Assembly: GCA_021234155.1 (NCBI GenBank)
Contig: JAJEKV010000106.1
Coordinates: forward strand, 1,379,002 to 1,443,001
Direction of reading: 5' to 3'
DNA: 64,000 bases
DNA from: Isoetes taiwanensis
Lineage: Eukaryota > Streptophyta > Lycopodiopsida > Isoetales > Isoetaceae
Shown in pieces: positions 12,538 to 24,136 of this stretch. Both the position numbers and the translations under genes were made by a program. The notes beneath the pieces were generated by a model, which had not been told where the DNA came from, made no database searches, and worked only from the letters and a program-made list of their open reading frames with translations. Each line of letters begins with the position of its first letter. Position 1 is the first letter of the stretch.

Positions 12538-13590
12538 CTAGCTTATGCATAATCCTTTTGTAAAACCATTGACACATTTGTTGCAATGAGTTATCGCATC
12601 TCCTCGGTGTTGAGTGAACCTAAAGAAAGCATTCTTAGCTTGTCTATGTGATTTTTCCATTCCTTGCATATTCCCTTTTCCCAAACACCCATACTCCTTT
12701 GCAAACCATAGACTATGGGCTTGAAGTATATGGATAGACTGAGTAATATTACATTCTCCCCATGCTTCTATAAACGACTTAGTGAAATCAACAACCTTTG
12801 ATTTGAATAAATCCAACTTACCACCACCCACCATTTTCTTCTCTCCCAGTAAATTCACAAGAATGCCAAAATTCCTCCATGCCTTTGCCTTTTTAATCCT
12901 TGTCCTCCCACGCGAAGTGATGTCATCTACAGCTGCCAGGTCTTTGTAACCCTTCCACCTTCCAGATGGCAAGGTTCTGTTCTTACGTAATTTAGTGCAA
13001 GGTAGAAATCTTTTTACTTTCATCCTACCCATCAATGGCTTGCATGGTACCTTACCTCCCCTCTTAGGATCTTGAAGTATTTTATAGTTACCTCCATGAA
13101 GATCAATGTCAGATTGTACCTTTTTCACATATTTCATGCAACTTTCTCCAACTGATTGAAGGGATTTATTGTAGGCAAAAAGAATATGCATGTATACCAT
13201 CTTGTCAATCTTTCTTAAAAAAGCATGTAGAGCACATATATGCACTCTCTTCTTCAAAGCAATTCCAAGGACAAGAATCAATTCTTTATTTTCCTTATCT
13301 CGTATTGGATCAGTATCTGGAGAGCACTCCAAAATACTCTTTCTTTTCCTATTCTGATCTACCCTAGCATACAAACAATATGGGCATGCGTGAGTAGTCT
13401 TACGAGATCCATGCTTCACGTTGTGCAAACACTTGATTGTCCTTAAATCAGCACTAAAATGCCATTCCATCTCGTAATCACCATAGCCAGGAACGTTTAG
13501 CTTCTCTCCAACTCCATGAGTAGCAATCAAAGTAGGAATAAGTGTCTGCAGAAAGATCCATCGAAGAACACCATAATTTTCTTCAGGCAC
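12538..13590 (-). CDS. Transposase-like protein, unclassified, copy 2
   Basis: Duplicate of 5667-6719, also 350 residues and open throughout. By eye it differs at two residues: Pro for Arg near residue 91 (CSPDTD against CSRDTD) and Leu for Trp near residue 219 (YKDLAAV against YKDWAAV). It keeps the CPYC, HILQAHSLWF and GMEKSH blocks. That both copies remain open while the adjacent pol is full of stops suggests the frame is younger or better kept than the retroelement. Family and activity unknown. Confidence 0.5.
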   Translation of the reverse strand: MPEENYGVLRWIFLQTLIPTLIATHGVGEKLNVPGYGDYEMEWHFSADLRTIKCLHNVKHGSRKTTHACPYCLYARVDQNRKRKSILECSPDTDPIRDKENKELILVLGIALKKRVHICALHAFLRKIDKMVYMHILFAYNKSLQSVGESCMKYVKKVQSDIDLHGGNYKILQDPKRGGKVPCKPLMGRMKVKRFLPCTKLRKNRTLPSGRWKGYKDLAAVDDITSRGRTRIKKAKAWRNFGILVNLLGEKKMVGGGKLDLFKSKVVDFTKSFIEAWGECNITQSIHILQAHSLWFAKEYGCLGKGNMQGMEKSHRQAKNAFFRFTQHRGDAITHCNKCVNGFTKGLCIS

Positions 13591-13977
13591 CTAAAAAACC
13601 CCTATCCATCAGTGTGATCCTCTGACTCAATAGAGCCTTCATCATTAACAGAACTTGACAATGCTCCATTCATTAGTGTCAAGGACACCTTTCATATTTC
13701 TCACCTTTGATGAGTGCCATCTCATCCAACCTTATTCCATACATGATGGCGATGGGCGATCTAGCAATTCTCAAGTACGTTTGTTCATCCTCACTTTCTT
13801 TTCACATATTGCATTTGCAAACTGCAGCCACATTCCTGAGTGCTGCTATCCGGTACGGAGTTTCAATGGTCACTCTTAGAAAGTAAGGGGTAGCAGCGAG
13901 AGGATGGTGACTACTAGGCTTCAAGGAGGAGAATAACCATCAGGATATCTATCATTTTGTAACTTATGAATGACAAG

Positions 13978-14795
13978 TTTTGGTAGAATTTGTCTGAGGA
14001 ATCGAGATGTAGTGATTATCAAATATAAAATAATGTATTTTGTTTGAATTTTCTATATCATCCATCCTTGAGAAATATTAGATATAATTATGGTCTATGG
14101 ATCGTTCTAAGCCAAGATAGTAATATTTGTATAAGGAAGGAATCGGAAGAGTGATTACAGAAATCTAGTCAATTTGAAAATAATAGCATGGAATGAATGG
14201 AGCGGGAAATGCTAGGTCCGAGTTTCAAATTCTGGAGCCATTGGAGAGATATATGGAGGATAATGTGTAATAAAATGTATAAAGCACAACGTCTGAGTTG
14301 GAAGGATAGTACGGAGCCTGGAAAATGGCACTCCATGAAGGTAAAAGAAATATTGACATCGTATTTTGTGGAGTGAAAATGCCATGGGGGTAGATCCCAC
14401 TCGATATCGGGAGTCAATTTGAGGAATAATTAAACATTTAGGCAGCATATAAAATCTAGTGATAGGATAGAGATTAGCTTAAAAGAGAATGTAAACTCAT
14501 GGAGGGCATGAGTTTATGACTCTACATAAGATAGGACACGTAACAGGCCAGCGAATGGATGAGGTACAAAAATTAATAGGGGTGGCAACTATCCGGACAC
14601 AATAACACCGTATGATTCAATGTAGCAGGAGAAAATTTTGCGGGAAGCCTTATGGTGACAAGACGGTGGGCCAGTATAAATTCAATTCTTTATAACTCAG
14701 AAAAGAGATGGAATAGAAGCACCTCGGAGCATATCGCCGCTACATCAGCCTCCGGCGAAGCGCAATTGCAGTAGGAAAGCTTACCTTATTGAAAT
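13978..14795. other. Intergenic sequence, no gene recognised
   Basis: About 0.8 kb of A+T-rich sequence just outside the duplication. Short overlapping minus-strand frames at 14169-14448 lack any recognisable motif. I see no repeat or RNA gene. Confidence 0.5.
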
Positions 14796-15293
14796 ATGGA
14801 TAAGGGAAAGCGGATCCTGGATGTAGCGACGCAAGGCGATGAGCAAAAGTTGACCAAGAAAAGGAGGAGATCTAAAGCCCTGGTTAATCTAACAATCCCA
14901 TATAACAAGGATCTTGTGGATGCAGGTTTAGGGTGCATTTGTAATAGAGAGTGTCTCTGCTTGGAGAGAGGGTTAAGCTCTTGTGTAGCATGTGGTATGA
15001 TGGACTGCCTACATTATGACCGGTTACACCATGCACAAGATATGAAGGATACTGGATACAATTTGTAGTTGTTTGACATTATGGGGGTGCTAGATGACAA
15101 AAATGATGATGTAAGGCAAGCTGATAAGGAAAGAGCGTTGAAGTGCTTTAGTCTTCTTCAGATGATAAGGGAAATACAGAAAGCCGATAGGTACCAGCAT
15201 GTGCTTCTTGTAGGCGACTATAGCAAGGTTTGTGTGAACTGTTGCTATCAGCTCCAAATGTCTGCCTCACTCTGGTCTGCCTCAATTAATTAA
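14796..15293 (+). pseudogene. Small Cys-rich ORF with one in-frame TAG
   Basis: An ATG-initiated frame of 90 codons, a TAG at 15066-15068, then 74 more codons in the same frame. The N-terminus is basic (KKRRRSK). The centre is Cys/His-rich (CICNRECLCLERG, SCVACGMMDCLHYDRLHH), suggesting metal binding. The part after the stop is Lys/Asp-rich and ends LLVGDYSK followed by a GT that could be a splice donor. I do not recognise the family. A second Cys-rich small ORF of similar style lies at 32042-32365. Confidence 0.35.
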
Positions 15294-16720
15294 CAGCTCC
15301 AAACTGTCTGCCCCGCTTCGGTTTGCCACCAGCTGTGTGATCTGCCCAACTATTTATTCTGATGAGCTTTGCCATTAACATAATTGGATGATTAATTAAG
15401 GGTGCTCTGGCACAGCCAGACACCTGAATTTTGTATAAACAACAGAAAATTTTGGTGTATATAGATTCTGGATGTTATTGAAAAATATAATGAGAAGTGT
15501 TGTATGTACAGGCAGAATTTAGGCACAAAATTTTAAGTATGTAGCCTTTTTGTAGGACAATTAGTCAATTAGCCAGTAACTATGAATAAGCAACACAACA
15601 GTAAGTCAAGTGCGCAGAACCATACAAAATAAATCAGTTAAATAATTATATAAAGGTCAATTCGGATCATATATCTTGTAAGACATAACGAGTAAAGGGT
15701 GTTGGAAGCTGTGCTCACATCTGGATCGAACTAATCCAATGCAATGATCCTTCTTTTAGAGCCTCCTCCCCCCGAGCAAGGATATTTACAGCTTTCAAAT
15801 TCATTTTCCTCTCCCTAACCCACAATGATATCATCTTCAATCTCTTCAATCTCTTTTGAAGATTATAATTATCTTCTGAAACTCTCTTCAATGCATGCTT
15901 TAATTCATGCACCTTCATAAGCAATTTTTGGTTTGAAGTCTCTAATTCTTCTGCACGCTTACTTCTTGTGGACAAGTAACATTACAGTGATGAAGATAAT
16001 TATAATCATTTAACACTTTGCAATGACCTCCATACAACTGATTGTACATTGCTTGTAAATGCTGATTATAATTATCAAAATTCAGATTGTTACAATATTT
16101 AATTAAACCTTGCTGGCCTGTACAAGAAAAATGAATAAGCTCTGATGTTGAGTGAAATCAGGGCGTTTCTTAGTAATAGGATCAACAGGATACAGTTCTC
16201 CACGCACCCAAATATCAATATTTATTGCTCCTGACTGCAGAGAGCATCCTCACTGATGTCTTCCTTTTGATTGAACCTATTCTTGTAAGGCAAGCAATTC
16301 TTAGATGCATTCACTCAAAATTGCCCAATCTTTCTCTCAAAAATAAGAAAACAGTAAGAAAAAGTGCAAAATCTTCCCCATTTGCACGAAGCTTCTTACC
16401 TCAGCCATGGTTCTCCAATATTGTCCCTAGATTTTTGCAACGAATTGCATCAAATAAAATTTGAACATCACCCTCCAAAATTTTATGCTCAATTTGGAAG
16501 TTCTTTGGCTGAGATTGATGGAGTGCGCGGACCTGAAGTTAGTCGATTCATGATTACATGCTTGACCTTCTCAAAAATCCATTATAATAAGATTTACCAG
16601 CCCCTTCCTTCTTCTTTTTTTCTTTTCTTTTTTTTTTTTTGGGGCTTTTGCCCAAGATTGCAGTTTGAGAATAGGTTTGGAATCAAATTTGGAGATGATT
16701 TGAAGGGTCCTCCCACCTGC
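15294..16720. other. Mostly non-coding; weak coiled-coil ORF on minus strand
   Basis: The only notable frame is 15715-15975 on the minus strand, 86 codons, with a heptad-like stretch (ELETSNQKLLMKVHELKHAL). It has no recognisable domain or partner and may be chance. The rest is A+T-rich with short homopolymers (T-run near 16630). Confidence 0.35.
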
Positions 16721-16729
16721 TACAGACTA

Positions 16730-17500
16730 AATTGAAGACCTACAAGCTACCACAAAACTTGCGAAACGGAAAAGGCGAGCAACTCTTTTCAAAGTGGTTT
16801 GCGTCTCAATAACGGGGAATAGATTTGACCAGGACTTGGTTGAGATACCCGAAGAATGTGTTGTGAAAGATGACTTGATTAACAGCATATTTTGCAAAGA
16901 AATAACGGAGGCAAATGGGCACTTGTTGTATGACAAGGCCATCTTGACACCAAAGAATGAAGACACGATGAAGATCAACAATAAAATCCTCCAAAGAGTA
17001 CACAAACAACTCTGTACATATACGAGCATAGTTACCATCACTGCAAAAGATGGCTACAAGGGACTTTCCAATCAAGTTCATCAATCACCTGACCCCTTCT
17101 GGCATGCCATCATATAAGTTGCACCAAGGACGGTGCAATTATCATCCTGCACATAAATATGAACATGAATCCGAAGTCCGATCTCTACAATGGCACTTGT
17201 CTTTGCATCATCAAAGCACACCTAAAAATTTTAGATGCAGAGATAATCACATGGACTTACAAAGGAACAAGAGTCCTCGTACCAAAATAACCCTAGATCC
17301 ATCAGACAACGACCTCCTCCCTTTCAAGCGAAAGCAATTTCTCATATGACTCGTATTCTCGATGACCATAAGCAAGTCCCAAGGCCAGTCCATGACCTTC
17401 ATTTGGCATCTAGCTACTAACGCCAGTCTTCATGCACGACCAGCTCTATGTCGCATTCTCCAAATGCACACAACACAGAGTGAAGGTTTACATGGAAGAC
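16730..17500 (+). pseudogene. Helitron-type Pif1 helicase remnant
   Basis: Broken reading with the order of a Helitron helicase C-terminal half. KLPQNLRN and LFSKWFAS appear near 16745-16805. VEIPEECVVKDDLI, DKAILTPKNEDTMKINNKIL follow at 16840-16995. FPIKFINHLTPSGMPSYKLH is at 17065-17125, then KITLDPSDND at about 17285. MTISKSQGQS at about 17360 matches a helicase motif, and VFMHDQLYVAFSKC at about 17428 the closing motif. At least three frame changes are needed. The Rep nuclease part and the Helitron ends are not seen, so this is an internal fragment. Confidence 0.75.
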
Positions 17501-17609
17501 ACCTCAAGACAAGAAGCATTACTAAAAAACAATAGGAGATCATTCCAAATGTTGTCTACAAGGTGATCCTACGGGATGAAATTGCTCTTTAACTCACCAT
17601 ATATCCACC

Positions 17610-18110
17610 AAAGCTACTAGATCTCTTATGAGTATTCTAGATGTCAATAAAAATTTAACTGGAAACTTATTACTCCACTCTCATGCTTTATCAATGCTAC
17701 CAAATAGGAGTCATTGAGGATGAATCTCATACCCTTCAAAGTTGCCCAGCATATGAATGCGCTATGCTGAGTTGGTCAGGCCTGGCCAGTCGCTACATAT
17801 GACATTAAGCACAGCTTCCGTACGGATGCTGGGATCATACCTTCAGGAGGTCATGGATATGCGAGATCAGCTATGTCGTCGGGCACACACTTGACATGCA
17901 TATATACATATATTTCATGATGATGTATACCTGTACAGTTTGACAGCATTCTTATTACTGCCACGATTTTTCCCTCGAAAACCCTTCGGGGCGGGGGTTT
18001 TTTAACCCAGACAATAATAAGTTTGTTGCACTCCTTCATTGGGTCCCATAGGCCAATTGGTCTCTGTGGATGATAAAAATCATTTTTTCTTTCTTTCTCA
18101 TTGTTCACTT
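17610..18110 (+). mobile_element. LINE 3' end, 5'-truncated copy
   Basis: The first 230 bp encode the end of a LINE ORF2 (GVIEDESHTLQSCPAYE, then SRYM before a stop), a Cys-His region near the C-terminus of many LINE proteins. About 250 bp of 3' UTR follow, ending near CATTTTTTCTTTCTTTC. The same sequence occurs inverted at 32807-33420, where the open frame is longer. Its 3' UTR holds a 71-bp hairpin (17951-18021). Confidence 0.7.
17951..18021 (+). repeat. 71-bp hairpin in LINE 3' UTR, copy A
   Basis: Starts CTTATTACTG and ends CAATAATAAG, which pair. Inside, CCCTCGAAAACCC and GGGGGTTTTTTAACCC form a second stem. The same 71-bp structure lies at 32889-32959 in the other LINE copy, and a related one at 18830-18913. 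Confidence 0.75.
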
Positions 18111-18294
18111 ATCATTTACACGTATGATTCTACATATGAAACTGAAAAAAAAAATCCATGTCTGACACATTAAAGGATCAATATTCTAAACTAATCTCTA
18201 AATCCAAAAATGTTGAATATGTAAATGAGGCATTTTCAACAATTTATGCGATAACAATTGCTCAAAAGTGATCCCTCCCCCCACGTCCCCCCAA

Positions 18295-18417
<123 letters not shown>

Positions 18418-18829
18418 TACAATACCCTGGAGTAAGATATAAAATAGCTTATTTTGACTATTGACCAAGTTTTTTTACATTCTTCATCTACAATCACATG
18501 GATTGCCCACCGAAGATGAGCAATTTTCTACTTCCAATATGTTGTTGTGATGGACCCCTCAGGTACTTGTAGTTGGCCAAGGTGATACACATTCCAATTG
18601 CTTGGTAGAAAGTACTCAGAGCATCTAGATATTGCTGCATTCTAGAATGGGACTCGCATGAAACCAACAAACCGCGACTTGCTTCTCATTCATCTCAGCA
18701 GATTTTCTACAATGGTGGATAGTGGGTAGCCGCACACATGCGAACTACCCATAAAAAATAAAGGGAAAATCCAATTATATCATTTGGACCCCAACAAAAT
18801 ACAATGCTAATAGAGACTGGGCTAGTGTA

Positions 18830-18913
18830 CCTGCCGAAAGCTTATCACCGGGATTAAAAAAGCCCGCTCTTTTGGGTTTTCGAGGAAAAAACCTAGTGAT
18901 AAGCCTTCGGCAA
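18830..18913. repeat. 84-bp hairpin related to the LINE 3' UTR hairpin
   Basis: The two ends pair over about 19 bp: CTGCCGAAAGCTTATCAC at the left, GTGATAAGCCTTCGGCAAG at the right. The interior contains CGGGATTAAAAAAGCCCG and GGGTTTTCGAGGAAAAAACC, the same order of motifs as in the 71-bp hairpins at 17951 and 32889. It is not next to recognisable LINE coding sequence. Confidence 0.7.
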
Positions 18914-19116
18914 GGGGCTTGGACAAACGGAAGGCATAAAAATCGCTCCCAAAACCCACGAATGGAAAAGTCGAAACAGATGCCGCTCGCTAACCTGTAC
19001 CTGCACATCACCAACAAAACAACAAGACAAAACAAACCTCCCAGAGTGGAGGGGCTGATTACGCGCATGCCACGCGATAAAAATACAATAACAAAGAAGG
19101 GGGGGAGGGTGGGTTC

Positions 19117-19282
19117 AAAGAGAATAAGGTATCTGGAGAGAGAAGAGGAAGCCGGATGAGAAGTCGGGCGTAAACGCGCCTAAAATAGCGAACTCCCAAC
19201 TGAATGGGCATCGCGCCCGCATGCATGCAAAACATGCATGCTCGTCCCATTCTAGAATGGCGATCCGATGTCTCGGATCGAT
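19117..19282. repeat. Direct repeat with palindromes, unit A
   Basis: Begins AGAGAATAAGGTA. It includes GCATGCATGCAAAACATGCATGC-type inverted sequence, the 14-bp palindrome CCATTCTAGAATGG, and GATCCGA-TGTC-TCGGATC, then recurs at 19468-19649. The palindrome flank AGAATGGGACTCGCATG also occurs near 18645. Confidence 0.8.
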
Positions 19283-19467
19283 GGGATTCTAGAATGGGAC
19301 TCGCATGAAACCAACAAACCGCCCGAATACCAAAGGACTTCCTTAACAAACTAGGATCGAGGACGAAGGTCACAGGATGAAGGCTAAAGGCCGAAAAGGA
19401 CAGCATGAAAGAAACGCCAAATTGGCCAAACCAAGCAGGAAGAAGCCCTGCCCCTGCCTGGAAACAA

Positions 19468-19649
19468 TTCAAAGAGAATAAGGTACTGCTGAGAGAGAAG
19501 AGGAAGCGCCGATGAGAAGTCGAAGCAGAAACGCGCCTAAAATAGCGAACTCCCAACCAGAATGGGCATGCGCCGCCCGCATGCATGCAAAACATGCATG
19601 CTCGTCCCATTCTAGAATGGCGATCCGATGTCTCGGATCGATGGGATAC
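19468..19649. repeat. Direct repeat with palindromes, unit B
   Basis: Second copy of 19117-19282, shifted by about 350-360 bp, with small insertions such as GCGCC near 19506. It abuts the LINE RT fragment that follows, so the repeat or its duplication truncated that LINE. Confidence 0.8.
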
Positions 19650-20110
19650 TCGCTGGACTGTACGTTAGAAGTTCTAATTCATCTATATATATCAGCTCTC
19701 GGATGATATGGTGAGCAAGCTTGACCCTCCCACCTGCATACTGTGTAAGCCAATCCTCAAGTTGGTCAATGTAAAACCCAAACAATATAGGAGATATTGA
19801 ACAGCCCTGCTGGACTCCAATATTGCTATTGATAATCTTGCATAAGGATGGCATGCCGAACATGTTTCATATAATCTGTAAACTGCATTTTGCATTTCCT
19901 GGGGCACTTCCAACCTCATCAATTGTTTCCATTGATTCTCTGGAGGAACAATGTCGAAAGCTTTGGCAAAGTCTGTAAAGCGGCAGTACAAATCTTGTCA
20001 TTTATTTCTATTGTCTTCATCGTGGTGCACAAGATGAAGATATAGTAAACGGTGGAGAGTTTAGGTCTAAAACCTGCTTGTGCCAGCGCACGCACCTTTA
20101 TTTTCTCTGC
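19650..20110 (-). pseudogene. LINE reverse transcriptase fragment
   Basis: Read on the minus strand, DFAKAFDIVPPENQW is followed by LYETCS, then VQQGCSISPILFGFYIDQLEDWL and finally LIYIDELELLTYSP where the catalytic ADD box is expected. This is the order of LINE RT motifs. ID-E in place of A-DD shows loss of the catalytic pair, and the segments lie in different frames. The 3' part is cut off at the direct repeat near 19650. Confidence 0.75.
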
Positions 20111-20402
20111 ATGTGAATAATTGACACAAAGTATTAGTGAATGATACTATCTAGATTTGCTTCTCTAGTTTATCAAATAATACTCTAATAGATGTGGCAA
20201 ACAACTTATATTGCATTCGATACTAATGCACAAATTCGATAAACATTGAACTTAATTCAAACAACAATATTAGTTATTGTGCTCCATATTATAAACAAGG
20301 TGCACCCTGGAGTACCACAATCGTCAGATCCGTCGATCCTACAGCCCAGACTGTATGTTGGGGCCTTTGGGCACCTCTCGTTTCGCTTATGATCATTTAT
20401 GA

Positions 20403-20850
20403 TTGGAGGCGACTATGATTTTGAAATATGAAATGCGAGTTCGCCTAAGGTTTTGAGGGAATACCGAACCTCTTGCCCAAGGATTTAGAATACAAAATAC
20501 GGAGGCTCAAGCCTCTACTAAAACAATTCAATGTCCTAATAAGACTACTTTAACCGATATAACGAGTGAGCTAATGTGATTATTTTCTATCTTGAATCTA
20601 TGTTTTTTTTTAAATAACAACCCATTCATGATTGGAGGAGCGTATGATTTTGAAATATGGAGTACGAGTTCGCCTAAAGTTTTGAGGGAATATCAAACTT
20701 TTATACGGCTTTGCCTAAGGTTTTAGAATATGAAATACAGGGGCTCGAACCTTTACCAAAATAATTCAATGTCCTAATAAGACTACTTTAACCAATATAC
20801 CTAGTGAGCTAATGTGATTTTTCTATCTGGAATCTATATTCAATTGTTTT
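20403..20850. repeat. Tandem repeat, two units of about 225 bp
   Basis: Two diverged copies start with GATTGGAGG at 20403 and 20632. They share TATGATTTTGAAATATG, CGAGTTCGCCTAA, TTTTGAGGGAATA, and CAATGTCCTAATAAGACTAC near their ends. They may belong to the LTR region of the neighbouring copia element, but I could not fix its LTR ends. Confidence 0.75.
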
Positions 20851-21384
20851 AGGGATATATAGTCTATGGTTACAAGAATTGTAATTTTTACATCCATATC
20901 AAATTCCCTTGGAAAGCTCTGTTTTGTGCTACATATTCAATGCATTGTGCACATAGTATTGACCTAAGATATTTCAACTTACAAACGAATTGAAGATTGA
21001 TCTCACGAAGCTGATGCTTATCCTAATAGAATAGATCATTCAGATAATCACAGTACAAATAATGCTTCTTCTTTATTGTTAAATACTAACCAACCGGAGT
21101 CAATTTAGGATCGCTGGCTCCGTTCCAAGATCCACGAGTCTTGGAGTCTACTGACTATCTTAGTTCATAGTAATATTGGCTCCACGATTTTCCACCAATT
21201 TTGAACCATTGTCTTTAACATTATAAATGTCTATGAAAGACCAATGGTTAATTTCTCGATGTATTGCACGCTGCAACATTCAGTCAGTAACCCTAATCCT
21301 TTAATTGCTTCACACTTCAACATATAAGTTCTCTTTCTCACATTCTCCTTTCATGTTACAATTTATCTTATGTGCTTAATCTTC

Positions 21385-21470
21385 AACTACTTTCTGTATT
21401 TCAAGTTCCTTCTGTAATTTTTCAAAGCTGTGAACTGATAATACTTTTGTAAGTATAACTGCAGGCTATT
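21385..21470 (-). pseudogene. copia pol C-terminal end
   Basis: On the minus strand, next to the LINE target-site duplication, the reading is (stop)PAVILTKVLS, then SFEKLQKELEIQK and a stop near 21385. It continues the KTGE that ends at 32604, matching the usual end of copia pol. The stop is TAG where CAG would be expected. Confidence 0.75.
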
Positions 21471-21487
21471 CTCCTGTCTTTTTTTTT
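21471..21487. repeat. Left target-site duplication of LINE block
   Basis: TATTCTCCTGTCTTTTT, identical to 32587-32603. The exact right edge is blurred by the T-run that follows. Confidence 0.85.
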
Positions 21488-21571
21488 TTTTTTTGAAAAA
21501 ACGTGAGTGGAGGGGGAGAGGATGACTTGGCGCTACCGTGGGCGAACTTGCTGGCACCTCGGGAAACGGGA

Positions 21572-23751
21572 TGGATTCGATGGATGAGGCAGAGGTTCTT
21601 ACCTCTGCTATTCTCCAGAATCTAGCCCCTACAGCAAACCTTGTACCCCAAGCCAGGCTAATCATTAAAATCTGGATTTCTACAGCAGCTAGTGATAGGC
21701 TTACTTTAGGTTTTTTTAATTTTCGCGAAGATTGTGACAGAGACATCCTGTGCATCCTTTCGTTCTCGGCTGAGGGAAGAAATTTGATCCAGAACATCAA
21801 CTCTTCCGGGTGTCTTGAAACAGTTCTTAGGACTCACAACTTCACAGATAAAATCTTGGTTCTTGAAGCAGAGCCTAGCGTCCTTAGGCTCTGTTGTCAA
21901 ATTTTCGGAATTACTTCTCGTCAAGAATTGTCCCTGGGTCCAGATATAAACATTCTGCTTCTCCAAGATGAGATCTAAGCAGCTAGCATGCAAAGGGAAA
22001 ACCTCTGGTAGTAGATCCGCCTATGAACCGGATGACAATGAATCTCTTATACAGGAGAGTAGAGATTGGAAGCTCATCTTAAAACTGGAAGAGAAAAACG
22101 ATCTGACATGGAAAAAGATGAGGGAACTCACAGCGACATTCGATATCATCCGAGATAGCCATTGAATGTATGGGTATTAAGAAAGAGGGTCAGATTCTTG
22201 CCTGTCAACAAGAAATCACCAGACTAGAAAGACAATATGCCGAGGGGAAAGCCAATGACAGGGATCTGGTCTGGAATATGATAAATAGACTCCAAGAACT
22301 CGACTTATTGCTGATTCGAGTCAAATCCGGGCACTCCAAAGAAGATTGTTGCAGCCTCAAGAACCAAGTCTTCAAAAGATCGATGACTGACCTACTCCAG
22401 ACGACCAAGGACCTGGCAGAGGACCTAGAACTCATGGAATGGAAATCTAAGGCCACCTTCCGACTGGTTCGAGTCTGGGAGAGTGCAGATGACCACAAGA
22501 TAATAGAATTCAAGGAAAATTTCAAAGAAGATCTGTCCTTGATAGCTGCAGAGGAACTAAAGAATGTGGAAGTAGATCATGATACAGTTATGCACAAGCT
22601 TGAACCAACCAAGTACTGTATGATCAGAGACAGCAATGGATACTTCAACCCTCGAGACGCAGGAGAATGCCCTTGTCCCAATTGTATAAAAATAGTCAGC
22701 CTCAACTTGGACAAACAGTCAACCAAGATCTCAGATTCCAAGCTCAAGTCAAAGATTCCTACTATGGGCAAGTATGACAAATTAAATGGTACGTCCCCTT
22801 CATTCAAAAATGTTCTTTTAAATTCTGATTGGGGAGAAAAAAGTCATAAAAAACAGGAAAATGACACTTACACTAAGGGGTCTCAGGTTGATCTTTTTGC
22901 TATAAAGGATAATGAGGCTAAAGTCTAATGGGATTATGGTTCACTTTCCTGCTAAATGTCCTAACATCAGTGAGGTTAAGAATTGGTTTAATAGAGCCAT
23001 TAATATCCCCATCCTTTCTATCCTTAGAATGGACTCTAAAACATACCAAATCTTATGCAGAGATAGTAATCACAGAAAGATTATGCTCACTAGAAAAATC
23101 TCTTCTATAGCTAACTGCCCGGTCTACATTATGGATTGGAATCCTCTCTATATTCCGGGCAATTTTTCTGGTGTTGCTACTACTACTTGGGTCTCCTGCC
23201 CAAATCTTCCCCCTAAGTTCTGGACTCACAATCACCTTACAGCAATAGGAGGCTGTCTGGGGGAGGTTATTGATATCTCTATTCCTCAAACCGACTTCCC
23301 CTCTATCTGCATTCTGAAAGAAATTGACTCTAATTGGGAGAAATTCATAGGCACCAGAATTGATGAAGACATCTTTCTAGATGTTGTCATCAAGTACTCG
23401 AAAATTCCTGTCATGAAGGAATATAAGGAGGATAAAGCTCCCCCTAATAAAGGAAAGGCCCCAATGTACCCTGACCCTAAAAAGGTTTGGGTTCAGAAAA
23501 AGCCTAACAGCAGCAAGAAAAAGGGAGAGGAAGATCTTTGCAAAAATGGAGAAACTAGCAAACAAAAGGATGAGGATATAAACATTATAAACATCATTCC
23601 CCTTATGATTTGTTGTGCTAACAATGTGAATATTGGAAAAATTGAAGATATCAAGGCAAATAAGGAAATTGAAGAGATTAAGGAAGACAAAGCCTTAGTT
23701 ATAACGGGAGAAGCTTTGGAAAAAATCCACTATGTTTATACAGGTAATTGA
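21572..23751 (+). pseudogene. LINE ORF1 (DUF4283-like RNA-binding protein), frameshifted
   Basis: Four overlapping frames make one reading: about 21572-21978, 21968-22165, 22170-22928 and 22912-23751. The middle is rich in charged heptads (ITRLERQYAEGK, NMINRLQELDLL), probably a coiled coil. The last part matches a DUF4283-type region seen in plant LINE ORF1 (FPAKCPNISEVKNWF, LTAIGGCLGEVIDIS). A Lys/Pro-rich tail follows. Its role would be binding LINE RNA. At least three frameshifts make it non-functional as it stands. Confidence 0.65.
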
Positions 23752-23809
23752 AAGAGACTTAGACAAAGAAGAAGAAAAAGGATCTTGGGAATTGATCACA
23801 TCCAATATC

Positions 23810-23864
23810 TAAACATGTATAATTATTATACAATAGCATCTTGGAATATTCGTGGGGGCACCAA
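23810..23864 (+). pseudogene. Start of a LINE endonuclease, cut short
   Basis: Soon after ORF1 the reading MYNYYTIASWNIRGG resembles the beginning of an APE-type LINE endonuclease (SWNIRG). After about 15 codons it runs into unrelated sequence. A second, complete endonuclease start lies at 28351, so two starts occur in one LINE block. Confidence 0.45.
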
Positions 23865-24020
23865 TCCCGGCCATCCATTCTGGTGTCTACCAGAATGGTC
23901 GTCCATTCATATTATTATTGTGCCGACAAGGTTGCTTCAGCGACACGGCGTCTCTGTTCCGACGAAGTCCTTAATCTGAAAGAAGCGATGGCTATAAATT
24001 CATTCGGCTTCAGCGAAGTG

Positions 24021-24136
24021 CATCAAGGATTGCATCTTTGTCCTCTGTTTTGGATTGAATAGGATGCAGCTCTTAACGCATCAAGGATTGCATCTTTGTC
24101 CTCTGTTTTGGATTGAATAGGACGCAGCTCTGTTAG
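24021..24136. repeat. 58-bp tandem duplication
   Basis: CATCAAGGATTGCATC...GGATTGAATAGGA at 24021 is repeated at 24079 with one clear difference (GATGCAGC / GACGCAGC). Confidence 0.9.

Larger units (their letters stand above)
7107..13977. repeat. Tandem duplication, unit 2 (6871 bp)
   Basis: Second copy of the 6.87-kb unit. It ends at TGACAAG (13971-13977), the same sequence that ends unit 1 at 7100-7106, after which the flank continues with unrelated TTTTGG. Differences from unit 1 cluster near 9505-9560, 10080-10390 and 11955-11995; elsewhere only scattered single-base changes are visible. The clusters could be gene conversion, local mutation or poor consensus in an assembly. Confidence 0.95.
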
